Assembly (NCBI RefSeq): GCF_000473065.1
Contig: NZ_AXAZ01000038.1
Location: forward strand, 1 to 36,925
Source: Bradyrhizobium sp. WSM1743
GTDB taxonomy: Bacteria > Pseudomonadota > Alphaproteobacteria > Rhizobiales > Xanthobacteraceae
Direction: 5' to 3'
DNA length: 36,925 nucleotides
Shown: positions 21,637-29,122 of the stretch, piece after piece
How the letters are laid out: each line of letters begins with the position of its first letter
How positions within the stretch are numbered: the stretch's first letter is position 1
Notes under the pieces: model-generated
The model's database searches: none
The model's input: the letters and a program-made list of their open reading frames with translations, nothing else
Told to the model about the DNA's origin: nothing
Program-made: the position numbers and the translations under genes

Positions 21637-23556
21637 ATGACAGTCGCCCAAGATGGTGACGTTGCAGGCCTGTTCGCAACGCCAAGGACCGTCGCAGAGC
21701 ATCGCGCCGACGGCAGCATCGTGCTGCGATCGCCAGATCCGTTGCGCGATGGCGCGCGTTGCGTCGGCGACTGGCTTGAGCAATGGGCGCGGCAGACGCC
21801 GGATGCGGTCTTCCTGGCCGAACGCGGCAATGTCGAAGCGCCCTGGATCACCGTCACCTACGCGCAGGCGCTGCGGCAGGTGCGCGGGGCGGCGTCGTGG
21901 ATTCTCGCGCAGGGCCTCAGCGCAGAGCGCCCGCTCGCGATCCTCTCCGACAACAGCATCGATCATGCGCTGCTCGCGCTCGCCGCCCAGCATGTCGGCG
22001 TGCCGTCGGCGGCGATCTCGCCGGCCTATTCGCTGATGTCGAAAGATTTCGACAAGCTCAAGAGCATGATCGCGTTGCTCGAGCCGGGTGCGATCTACGT
22101 CTCTGCGATGAAGCCGTTCGCGCCAGCGCTGGCAGCCATCAAGCCGCTGCACAACGCGCAGATCATCAGCGGCGATGCTGATGACGCCGACGCGCTCGCG
22201 TTCCGCACCGTTGCGGCAACGCCCGAGACGCCTGACGTCGCAAGAGCCTTTGCTGCGCTCACGCCGGACACGATCGCAAAATTCCTGTTCACCTCGGGCT
22301 CGACCGGCACGCCCAAGGCGGTCATCAACACTCAGCGCATGCTGACCTCCAGCCAGCAAGCCAAGGCGCAGACCTGGACCTTCCTCGAAGAGAGCCGCGG
22401 CAGTCTCGTGATCCTTGACTGGCTGCCCTGGAGCCACACCTTCGGCGCCAACCACAATTTCAATCTCGTGCTGCGCAACGGCGGCTCGCTCTATATCGAT
22501 GGCGGCAAGCCGGCGCCCGGTCTGTTCGCGAAGTCGCTCGCCAATCTGAAAAGCGTGATGCCGACGGTCTATTTCAACGTGCCGCGCGGTTTCGACATGC
22601 TGATCGCGGCGCTGCGCGCCGACGAGGAACTGCGCCGCCGCTTTTTCAGCGAGGTGAAATTCGCCTTCTATGCCGGCGCCGCGCTGCCGCAGAACCTCTG
22701 GGACACGCTCAAGCAGCTTTCGATCGAGACCGTCGGCCGTGCGCTGCCGATGGTCTCGGCCTGGGGCTCGACGGAAACCTCACCGCTCGCCACCGACTGT
22801 CATTTCCTCGCCGAGCGCTCCGGCAACATCGGCGTGCCCATTCCCGGCACCGAACTGAAGCTCGTTAGGTCGGGCGACAAGCTGGAGGTGCGCGTGCGCG
22901 GTCCCAACGTCACGCCCGGCTATTGGAAGGCGCCGGAGCTGACCAGGCAGGCCTTCGACGAAGAGGGCTTCTATCTGATCGGCGATGCCGTGAAGCTTGC
23001 AGATAGCGCGCGGCCCGAGCGTGGCCTGTTCTTCGACGGCCGCGTTGCCGAAGACTTCAAGCTCAACTCCGGCACCTGGGTCAGCGTCGGCACGCTGCGC
23101 GTGGCCGGCATCGCCGCGCTGGCGCCGCTGGCGCAGGATATCGTCGTTACGGGCCATGGCGGCGACGAGGTGCGCTTCCTGGTGTTTCCGAATATTGCGA
23201 CCTGCCGCGCGCATGCCGGGCTATCCGAGACGGCCGATGTGAACGATGTGTTGGCGCATGACAAGATCAGGACGGCAATCGCACAGGGTCTGGCGAAACT
23301 GAAGCAGCAGAGCGCCAACTCCTCCGGTCACGCCACCCGCGCGCTACTGCTCGCCGAGCCGCCATCGGTCGATGGCGGCGAGATCACCGACAAGGGCTAC
23401 ATCAACCAGCGCGCCGTGTTGACGCGACGTGCCGACGCAGTGGCGCGGCTGAATGATGATGCGTCGAGCGAGTGGATCGGGCTGTACGCCGATCGTGAAT
23501 GTTCACCCTCTCCCCTTGTGGGAGAGGGTGGCTTCGCGGAACGCGAAGCCGGGTGA
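21637..23556 (+). CDS. fcs: Feruloyl-CoA synthase (AMP-forming)
   Basis: The 639-residue protein starts at ATG 21637, with GGAGGAGG 6 nt upstream. It belongs to the acyl-adenylate family: the P-loop-like motif FTSGSTGTPKAV (218-229), SAWGSTETSP and GPNVTPGYWKAPELTR are all present. Overall sequence and length match feruloyl-CoA synthases, which activate ferulate, p-coumarate or caffeate to CoA thioesters. A MarR repressor is divergent. The partner enoyl-CoA hydratase/aldolase and vanillin dehydrogenase are not in the window. The last 15-18 residues (SPSPLVGEGGFAEREAG) and the stop codon come from a family C repeat, so the native C-terminus was probably replaced or extended. Confidence 0.88.
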   Translation: MTVAQDGDVAGLFATPRTVAEHRADGSIVLRSPDPLRDGARCVGDWLEQWARQTPDAVFLAERGNVEAPWITVTYAQALRQVRGAASWILAQGLSAERPLAILSDNSIDHALLALAAQHVGVPSAAISPAYSLMSKDFDKLKSMIALLEPGAIYVSAMKPFAPALAAIKPLHNAQIISGDADDADALAFRTVAATPETPDVARAFAALTPDTIAKFLFTSGSTGTPKAVINTQRMLTSSQQAKAQTWTFLEESRGSLVILDWLPWSHTFGANHNFNLVLRNGGSLYIDGGKPAPGLFAKSLANLKSVMPTVYFNVPRGFDMLIAALRADEELRRRFFSEVKFAFYAGAALPQNLWDTLKQLSIETVGRALPMVSAWGSTETSPLATDCHFLAERSGNIGVPIPGTELKLVRSGDKLEVRVRGPNVTPGYWKAPELTRQAFDEEGFYLIGDAVKLADSARPERGLFFDGRVAEDFKLNSGTWVSVGTLRVAGIAALAPLAQDIVVTGHGGDEVRFLVFPNIATCRAHAGLSETADVNDVLAHDKIRTAIAQGLAKLKQQSANSSGHATRALLLAEPPSVDGGEITDKGYINQRAVLTRRADAVARLNDDASSEWIGLYADRECSPSPLVGEGGFAEREAG

Positions 23557-23655
23557 GGGGTTCTCTCCGCGGGGCACATTGCCAGTGTTGGAATCGCGGA
23601 GAGAACCCCTCATCCGGCGCTTTGCGCCACCTTCTCCCACAAGGGGGAGAAGGGG
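23503..23655. repeat. Family C palindromic repeat overlapping the 3' end of fcs
   Basis: CACCCTCTCCCCTTGTGGGA opens the left arm, which continues GAGGGTGG. The right arm CCACCTTCTCCCACAAGGGG is complementary. Inner arms GGGGTTCTCTCCGCG and CGCGGAGAGAACCCC also pair. About 54 bp of it are translated as the C-terminus of feruloyl-CoA synthase, and the stop TGA (23554-23556) lies in the repeat. Confidence 0.78.
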
Positions 23656-23707
23656 ACGAGAGAGGGTGCACCCAATAAGCCACCCATCCTGCCGCATTAT
23701 TTTGCCG

Positions 23708-23815
23708 ATTCTTTTGTTGCCTAAGCAACTAATTTGTGCGAACCGTTCCCAGACGGGGACGATGGCGGGCGAAACCGCTGCGTCCGATCTCGGAGGAAAC
23801 AATGCTCGGCAGGAA
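23708..23815 (+). pseudogene. Possible remnant of a promoter, RBS and gene start
   Basis: A near-perfect palindrome, TTGTTGC-CTAA-GCAACTAA (about 23714-23732), is followed about 60 bp later by an excellent RBS and start, GGAGGAAACAATGCTCGGC (from 23793). The reading frame after this ATG only runs antisense through the MarR gene and does not look like protein. Starts of the form MLG are common in Bradyrhizobium acyl-CoA ligases, but four codons cannot prove identity. I read this as the leader of a lost gene. Chance is the alternative. Confidence 0.3.
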
Positions 23816-23882
23816 TTGTGCCGCGGGCAAACGTGGGCGCGTGCCTTACAGCGGCGACACGACGCGCCTGCGGCGCGGCACG

Positions 23883-24389
23883 TCAGGTGTAGCTGCTGTC
23901 CGTCACCGCGCCGAGATTCTCGTGCAGCCGGCGGAGCAGATCGATCAGCACCTCGCGCTCGTCCTTGCTCAGGCAGGACAGCAGCCGCCGTTCGCGCTCG
24001 AACGCTGCGACGATTACCTTGTCATGGGTGGCGCGACCCCTCGCGGTCAGCGCGATCGAATGGGTGCGGCCGTCCTCGGGATCGGTACGGATGGACACCA
24101 GCCCGCGTTTCTCCAGCCCCGCGAGCGTCCGGCTCACCGGGCCCTTGTCGAAGCCGATGACGTGGCAGATGCGCGAGGCGGGAATACCGGGCTCGATCGC
24201 CAGCAGCGACATGATCCGCCATTCCGTGACGTTGACGCCGAACTGCTTCTGATAGAACGCGGTCGCGCTATTCGAGAGCTTGTTGGCGATGAAGGTGATG
24301 AACGCCGGCACGTAACGCTCGAGGTCAAGCGTTGGCCCTGCATCCGCGGGCGCGGGCTTTTGGCGGGCTCTGGTCGAAGACGGCGGCAT
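23883..24389 (-). CDS. MarR-family transcriptional regulator, divergent from CYP199A operon
   Basis: The 168-residue protein has a disordered basic N-terminus and a MarR domain: FGVNVTEWRIMSLLAIEPGI, the recognition segment ASRICHVIGFDKGPVSRTLA, and the wing TDPEDGRTHSIALTARG. It is only 80 bp from the divergent P450 gene, so it most likely controls the P450/ferredoxin/binding-protein operon in response to a methoxylated or related benzoate. A short inverted repeat in the shared promoter (24412-24431) is a possible operator. It is distinct in sequence from the MarR at 20983. Confidence 0.88.
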   Translation of the reverse strand: MPPSSTRARQKPAPADAGPTLDLERYVPAFITFIANKLSNSATAFYQKQFGVNVTEWRIMSLLAIEPGIPASRICHVIGFDKGPVSRTLAGLEKRGLVSIRTDPEDGRTHSIALTARGRATHDKVIVAAFERERRLLSCLSKDEREVLIDLLRRLHENLGAVTDSSYT

Positions 24390-24411
24390 ATCGGGTTTCT
24401 GACTCGCGGCG

Positions 24412-24431
24412 TGCCCAAAGACCTAAGGGCA
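24412..24431. promoter_or_regulatory. Possible MarR operator in the marR-cyp199A promoter region
   Basis: TGCCC (24412-24416) and GGGCA (24427-24431) are inverted around a 10-bp AT-richer spacer. They sit midway in the 80-bp gap between the divergent start codons. The arms are short, so the call rests mainly on position. Confidence 0.3.
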
Positions 24432-24469
24432 TGCGCCGCCCTTTCACAAGATCAAAATGAGGGAGGGCT

Positions 24470-25678
24470 ATGAGTGCACCCGGCTCCGCCGCATCAGGCG
24501 TCCCGCATCTCGATATCGACCCCTTCGACATGAAGTTTCTTGCCGACCCCTATCCCGCGCATCAGCAGCTGCGGGAGGCAGGCCCCGTGGTCTATCTCGA
24601 CAAATGGAAGGTCTACGGCGTTGCGCGCTATGCCGAGGTCCATGCGGTGCTGAACGATCCCGTCACCTTCTGTTCCAGCCGTGGTGTCGGCCTGTCCGAT
24701 TTCAAGAAGGAAACGCCGTGGCGGCCGCCCAGCCTGATCCTCGAGGCCGATCCGCCCGCGCACACCCGCACCCGCGCCGTGCTGTCAAAAGTGCTGTCGC
24801 CGACCGCGATGAAGCAGGTCCGCGACCGCTTCGCCGCGGCGGCGGAGGAGCGGGTGGATGCGCTGATCGAAAAGCGCAGCTTCGATGCGATCGCGGATCT
24901 TGCCGAGGCCTATCCGCTCTCGATTTTTCCCGATGCGCTCGGCCTCAAGCCGGAGGGGCGCGAGCACCTGATTCCCTATGCCAGCGTGGTGTTCAACGCG
25001 TTCGGTCCGCCCAACCAGTTGCGCCAGGAGGCGATCGAACGCTCGGCGCCGCACCAGGCCTATGTCGCCGAGCAGTGCCAGCGCGAGAACCTCGCGCCCG
25101 GCGGCTTCGGCGCCTGCATCCATGCGCAGGTCGACGAGGGGGCTATCACGCCCACCGAAGCGCCGCTGCTGGTGCGCTCGCTGCTCTCGGCCGGTCTCGA
25201 CACCACCGTCAACGGCATCGGGGCCGCGGTCTATTGCCTCGCGCGCTTCCCTGACCAATGGCAGCGCCTGCGCGACGATCTCACGCTCGCGCGCGGCGCT
25301 TTCGAGGAAGCCGTGCGCTTCGAAAGCCCGGTGCAGACCTTCTTCCGCACCACTACGCGCGAGGTCGAACTCTCAGGTGCGAGAATCGGCGAGGGCGAGA
25401 AGGTGCTGATGTTCCTTGCCGCCGCCAATCGCGATCCCAGGCGCTGGGACAGCCCCGACAGCTACGACATCACCCGCCGCACCTCCGGCCATGTCGGCTT
25501 CGGCTCCGGCATCCACATGTGTGTCGGCCAGCTCGTCGCCCGCCTCGAAGGCGAGGTGATGCTGACGGCGCTGGCTCGGCGCATCGCGAAGATCGAGATC
25601 ACGGGCGAGCCGAAGCGCCGTTTCAACAACACGCTGCGCGGGCTCGACAGCCTGCCGGTGACTATCACTGCGGCCTGA
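24470..25678 (+). CDS. Cytochrome P450, CYP199A family (para-substituted benzoate oxidase/O-demethylase)
   Basis: The 402-residue protein is a soluble bacterial P450: I-helix AGLDTT (241-246), the ExxR motif E280-A-V-R283, and heme ligand C351 in FGSGIHMCVG. It aligns with Rhodopseudomonas CYP199A2/A4 almost colinearly with an offset of 7. The carboxylate-binding residues R85, S88, R236, S237 and S240, and the phenylalanines F175, F178 and F291 that line the pocket, are all retained (R92, S95, R243, S244, S247, F182, F185, F298 in CYP199A4). It should oxidise para-substituted benzoates, for example 4-methoxybenzoate to 4-hydroxybenzoate. ATG 24470 follows GAGGGAGGG. The ferredoxin gene follows after 12 bp. 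Confidence 0.93.
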   Translation: MSAPGSAASGVPHLDIDPFDMKFLADPYPAHQQLREAGPVVYLDKWKVYGVARYAEVHAVLNDPVTFCSSRGVGLSDFKKETPWRPPSLILEADPPAHTRTRAVLSKVLSPTAMKQVRDRFAAAAEERVDALIEKRSFDAIADLAEAYPLSIFPDALGLKPEGREHLIPYASVVFNAFGPPNQLRQEAIERSAPHQAYVAEQCQRENLAPGGFGACIHAQVDEGAITPTEAPLLVRSLLSAGLDTTVNGIGAAVYCLARFPDQWQRLRDDLTLARGAFEEAVRFESPVQTFFRTTTREVELSGARIGEGEKVLMFLAAANRDPRRWDSPDSYDITRRTSGHVGFGSGIHMCVGQLVARLEGEVMLTALARRIAKIEITGEPKRRFNNTLRGLDSLPVTITAA

Positions 25679-25690
25679 CGAGGAGTCTTG

Positions 25691-26014
25691 ATGCCCGCCA
25701 TCACCTTTATCCATCCTGACGGCAAGTCCGACCGCATTGAGACTTCAGGCGGCGAGAGCGCCATGCAGGCCGCGACCCGTCACGGAATCGACGGCATCCT
25801 GGCCGAATGTGGTGGCAACGCCATGTGTGCGACCTGCCACGTTTATGTCGACGAGAGCTGGTTCGCGCGCCTGCCTGCGGTCACCGACGACGAGGACGCG
25901 CTGCTCGACGGCGCCGCCGCCGAGCGGCTGCCGAACAGCCGGCTGTCCTGCCAGATCAACGTTACGCCCGAACTCGATGGGCTAGTGCTGCATCTGCCGG
26001 ATCGGCAGGTCTGA
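25691..26014 (+). CDS. [2Fe-2S] ferredoxin, putidaredoxin type (P450 electron donor)
   Basis: The 107-residue protein has cysteines C40, C46, C49 and C87 in the CX5CX2CX37C spacing of vertebrate-type/putidaredoxin ferredoxins (ECGGNAMCATCHVYVDESW, then RLSCQI). It lies 12 bp after the P450 gene with AGGAG 5 nt before ATG 25691. In R. palustris the CYP199A2 partner palustrisredoxin is encoded at the same position. It would pass electrons from an NADH-dependent ferredoxin reductase to the P450. No reductase gene is in the window; the NDH-2 at 27562 belongs to a different family and carries membrane-anchoring helices. Confidence 0.93.
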   Translation: MPAITFIHPDGKSDRIETSGGESAMQAATRHGIDGILAECGGNAMCATCHVYVDESWFARLPAVTDDEDALLDGAAAERLPNSRLSCQINVTPELDGLVLHLPDRQV

Positions 26015-26063
26015 AGCTCGATGTGCCGGCGACGACCGGCAACCAGCAAATAGGGAGGGAATG

Positions 26064-27275
26064 ATGAAAGGCCTAAAGTGGACGCTTGCGCTGGCCGCGA
26101 GTCTGGTGACCGGCGCGGCGAATGCCCAGATATCGGACAACGTCGTGCGCATCGGCGTGCTCAACGACATCTCCGGCATCTTTCAGGACACCAACGGCAT
26201 GGGCTCGGTCGAGGCTGCGCGCATGGCGGCGGAGGATTTCAACGGCGGCGGCAAGGGCATCAAGGTGGAGATCGTCTATGCCGATCACCAGAACAAGGCC
26301 GATGTCGGCAACGCCATTGCGCGTAAATGGCTCGATGTCGAGGGCGTCGATGCCATCGTCGATGTGCCGAACTCGGCGGTCGGCCTCTCGATCAACGCGC
26401 TCTTGCGCGACAGCCGCATGACGTTCCTGGCGTCCTCGACGGCGAGCTCGGATCTCACCGGCAAGGCCTGCTCGCCCAACACCATCCAATGGGTCAACGA
26501 CGCCTGGGCGACCGGCAACACCACGGCAGCCGCGATGATGTCGCGCGGCGGCAAGGACTGGTATTTCCTCACGGTCGACTATGCCCTCGGCAAGGGCATC
26601 GAGGCGGAGGCGCAGAAGTACATCGAGTCCCATGGAGGCAAGGTGATCGGCTCGTCAAAACATCCGCTCGGCACCTCCGATTTCGCGTCCTTCCTGTTGC
26701 AGGCGCAGAGCTCAAAGGCGCAGGTGATCGGCCTTGCGAATGCCGGTGGCGACACCATCAATGCGGTGAAGCAGGCGGCCGAGTTCGGCATTCAGCAGAG
26801 CGGGCAAAAGCTCGTCGCCTTCCTGCTCTTCATCAACGACATTCATGGCATGGGCATCAAGGTCGCCCAGGGCCTCCAGCTCATGGAGGCCTTCTACTGG
26901 GACATGAACGACGACACCCGCGCCTTCGCAAAACGCTTCGCCGCACGGTCCGGCATGAACGGCAAGATGCCGAGCGGCAACCAGGCCGGCGTCTATGCCT
27001 CCACGCTCGCTTATCTCAATGCGGTCGCGGCAACTGGCAGCGATAACGCCAAGGATGCTGTGCCCGAGATGAAGAAGTTCAAGGGCAAGGACAAGCTGTT
27101 CGGCGACACCACGATCCGCCAGGACGGCCGCGTCGTGCACCCGATGTACCTGTTCGAGGTGAAGAAGCCGGAAGAGTCGAAATATCCGTACGACTATTAC
27201 AAGTTGGTTTCCACGATTCCTGCGGATCAAGCCTTTCGTCCCCTGGCGGAGGGCGGGTGTGAGCTGGTGAAGTAG
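26064..27275 (+). CDS. ABC transporter periplasmic binding protein, branched-chain/aromatic type (Peripla_BP_6)
   Basis: The protein is about 403 residues from ATG 26064 (an ATG 3 nt earlier sits too close to the GGGAGGGA RBS). A signal peptide (WTLALAASLVTGAANA) precedes a type I periplasmic binding fold: VVRIGVLNDISGIFQDTNG, ADHQNKADVGNAIARKW, and ANAGGDTINAVKQAAEFG. Relatives bind branched-chain amino acids, aromatic acids or amides for LivHMGF-type importers. Its place 49 bp after the CYP199A ferredoxin suggests the ligand is an aromatic acid used by the P450. No permease is next to it; the liv genes at 33515-36865 or others elsewhere would have to serve. Confidence 0.88.
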   Translation: MKGLKWTLALAASLVTGAANAQISDNVVRIGVLNDISGIFQDTNGMGSVEAARMAAEDFNGGGKGIKVEIVYADHQNKADVGNAIARKWLDVEGVDAIVDVPNSAVGLSINALLRDSRMTFLASSTASSDLTGKACSPNTIQWVNDAWATGNTTAAAMMSRGGKDWYFLTVDYALGKGIEAEAQKYIESHGGKVIGSSKHPLGTSDFASFLLQAQSSKAQVIGLANAGGDTINAVKQAAEFGIQQSGQKLVAFLLFINDIHGMGIKVAQGLQLMEAFYWDMNDDTRAFAKRFAARSGMNGKMPSGNQAGVYASTLAYLNAVAATGSDNAKDAVPEMKKFKGKDKLFGDTTIRQDGRVVHPMYLFEVKKPEESKYPYDYYKLVSTIPADQAFRPLAEGGCELVK

Positions 27276-27283
27276 CTGCATTC

Positions 27284-27557
27284 GCCTCTCCCCGCTTGCG
27301 GGGAGAGGCCGACGCGCGCAGCGCGGCGGGTGAGGGGGAGTCTCCGCGAGTGAGATGCCTGCGGGAACGTCGGTCTTTTCAACACGTCATTGCGAGCGCA
27401 GCGAAGCAATCCAGAATCTCTCCGCGGAAGGACTCTGGATTGCTTCGCTGCGCTCGCAATGACGATGGGGAAACATCGGAGGTTTCGTTTCTCACTGTCG
27501 CCGCGGAGAGGCCCCTCACCCCAACCCTCTCCCCGCAAGAACGGAGAGAGGGGGAAG
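27284..27557. repeat. Composite repeat: type B palindrome nested in a family C palindrome (copy 1)
   Basis: The outer arms are family C (CCTCTCCCCGCTTGCGGGGA plus GAGG at 27284, and CCCCTCACCCCAACCCTCTC at about 27511). Inside lies a type B palindrome at 27385-27464, whose ends CGTCATTGCGAGCGCAGCGA and CTGCGCTCGCAATGACG pair almost perfectly. The whole unit fills the convergent gap between the binding protein (stop 27275) and the NDH-2 gene (stop at 27562). The same nested layout recurs at 30321-30584. Confidence 0.78.
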
Positions 27558-27561
27558 CCAC

Positions 27562-28824
27562 CTACACCACCTTGCTCGATCCCTGCGTGATCAACCTCGC
27601 AGCCCGCTGATCGCGCGCGTAGATCCAGAGCCAGCTCAGTGCGACGCTGAGGCGGTGGCGCAGGCCGATCAGGAAGTAGATGTGGGCGATGCCCCAGATC
27701 CACCACGCGATGGTGCCGCGCAGCCTGATGCGGCCGAAATCGATCACCGCAAGCCGCTTGCCGATCTGCGCGAGGCTGCCGGCGTGCTTGTAGCGGAACG
27801 CGCCCTTCGTCTCTCCGCGCAGCCGAGCTTTGATGGTCTCTGCGACGTGGCGGCCCTGCTGCTTGGCTGCCGGCGCGATGCCGGGCACCGGCTTGCCGTC
27901 CCAGGCGTTGATGCTGACGGTGTCGCCGATCGCAAAGATCTCGGGATGGCCGGGAATGGTGAGGTCGGCCCCGACCTGCACGCGCCCGGCACGATCACTG
28001 GGTGCGCCCAGCCATTCGGCCGCGGGCGATGCGCGCACGCCGGCGGCCCAGATGCGTGTCTTTGCCTCGAGCAGCTTGCCGCCGAACACGACGCCCTCGC
28101 GGTTGATCTCGGTGACGGCCTCTCCCAGCACGACCTCGACACCGATCTTTTCCAGCGAGGCCTGCGCATAGGCAGACAGCTCGTCGGGAAAGCCGGCGAG
28201 CACGCGCGGGCCGGCCTCGATCAGCACCACGCGCGCTTTGGTCGTGTCGATGTTGCGAAAGTCGGCGGGCAGGGTGTGATGCGCCATCTCGGCGATGGTG
28301 CCGGCGAGCTCGACCCCGGTCGGGCCGGCACCGACGATGACGAAGGTCAGCCGCGCGGCGCGCCGCTTCGGATCCGTCTCGCGCTCGGCGCGCTCGAACG
28401 CCACCAGGATGTGCCGGCGCAAGGTGGTCGCATCCTCCAGCGTCTTCAGGCCCGGCGCCCATCCCTCCCATTCGTCGTGGCCGAAATAGGCGTGCCGCGC
28501 ACCGGTGGCGAGCACCAGCGTGTCGTAGGGCACCTCGCTGCCGTCGTCGATCAGCACGCAGCGACGTGCCGTATCGACACCGCTCACGGTGGCAAACAAG
28601 GTCGTCACCTCGCGTCGGTCGCGCATGAGATGGCGAATTGGCCAGGCGATCTCGCTGGTCGCGAGCGAGGCGGTCGCGACCTGGTAGAGCAGCGGCTGGA
28701 ACAGATGATGATTGCGGCGGTCGATTAGCGTGATCTCGACCGGCGCGCCTGCAAGCCGGTAGGTGGTCTCCAGCCCGCCGAAGCCGGCGCCGACGATGAC
28801 GACGCGATGGGGATTTGCGGCCAT
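27562..28824 (-). CDS. ndh: Type II NADH dehydrogenase (NDH-2), FAD-dependent
   Basis: The protein is 420 residues from ATG 28824 (GAGGG 6 nt upstream); an in-frame ATG 36 nt earlier is possible but lacks an RBS. FAD-binding GAGFGG (12-17), NAD-binding GAGPTG (165-170) and the second FAD motif IFAIGD are all present. The helices near the C-terminus, GTIAWWIWGIAHIYFLIGLR and LSVALSWLWIYA, are the membrane-anchoring segment of NDH-2. It oxidises NADH at the inner membrane and passes electrons to quinone without pumping protons. It would relieve NADH load during aromatic catabolism. It is unlikely to be the ferredoxin reductase of the P450. Confidence 0.92.
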   Translation of the reverse strand: MAANPHRVVIVGAGFGGLETTYRLAGAPVEITLIDRRNHHLFQPLLYQVATASLATSEIAWPIRHLMRDRREVTTLFATVSGVDTARRCVLIDDGSEVPYDTLVLATGARHAYFGHDEWEGWAPGLKTLEDATTLRRHILVAFERAERETDPKRRAARLTFVIVGAGPTGVELAGTIAEMAHHTLPADFRNIDTTKARVVLIEAGPRVLAGFPDELSAYAQASLEKIGVEVVLGEAVTEINREGVVFGGKLLEAKTRIWAAGVRASPAAEWLGAPSDRAGRVQVGADLTIPGHPEIFAIGDTVSINAWDGKPVPGIAPAAKQQGRHVAETIKARLRGETKGAFRYKHAGSLAQIGKRLAVIDFGRIRLRGTIAWWIWGIAHIYFLIGLRHRLSVALSWLWIYARDQRAARLITQGSSKVV

Positions 28825-29122
28825 GATGCACCCTCGAATCTCGCTGCTGCTCTCTATCATTTAAGTGCGGATTGGGCGCCGCGGTCCAATAGCTGTCATC
28901 AATGGCCGCATAGGCCTGGTGTATCGACCTGGCGCGAAAAAGCGCCGCAGCCTTCTCCCAAATGAGTAGAATTATATTTCTTGCCATCGCCGATTGAGGC
29001 GAAATATGGTGCAGGGACGGGCGCTGAGCCATTGGCGGCTCGACAGATTTTGCGTTCAATAGAGACAGGCCGGAGCGGCGATCACCCCGTTTCCGGGACC
29101 GATAATAAGGAGGGGAGTGGTT
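28825..29122. other. Divergent promoter region between ndh and a binding-protein gene
   Basis: This 298-bp region carries the promoters of two divergent genes. I see a small hairpin GGCGC-GAAAAA-GCGCC near 28931-28946 and AT-rich stretches around 28965-28980, but no sigma-54 promoter, repeat element or clear operator. Confidence 0.5.
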
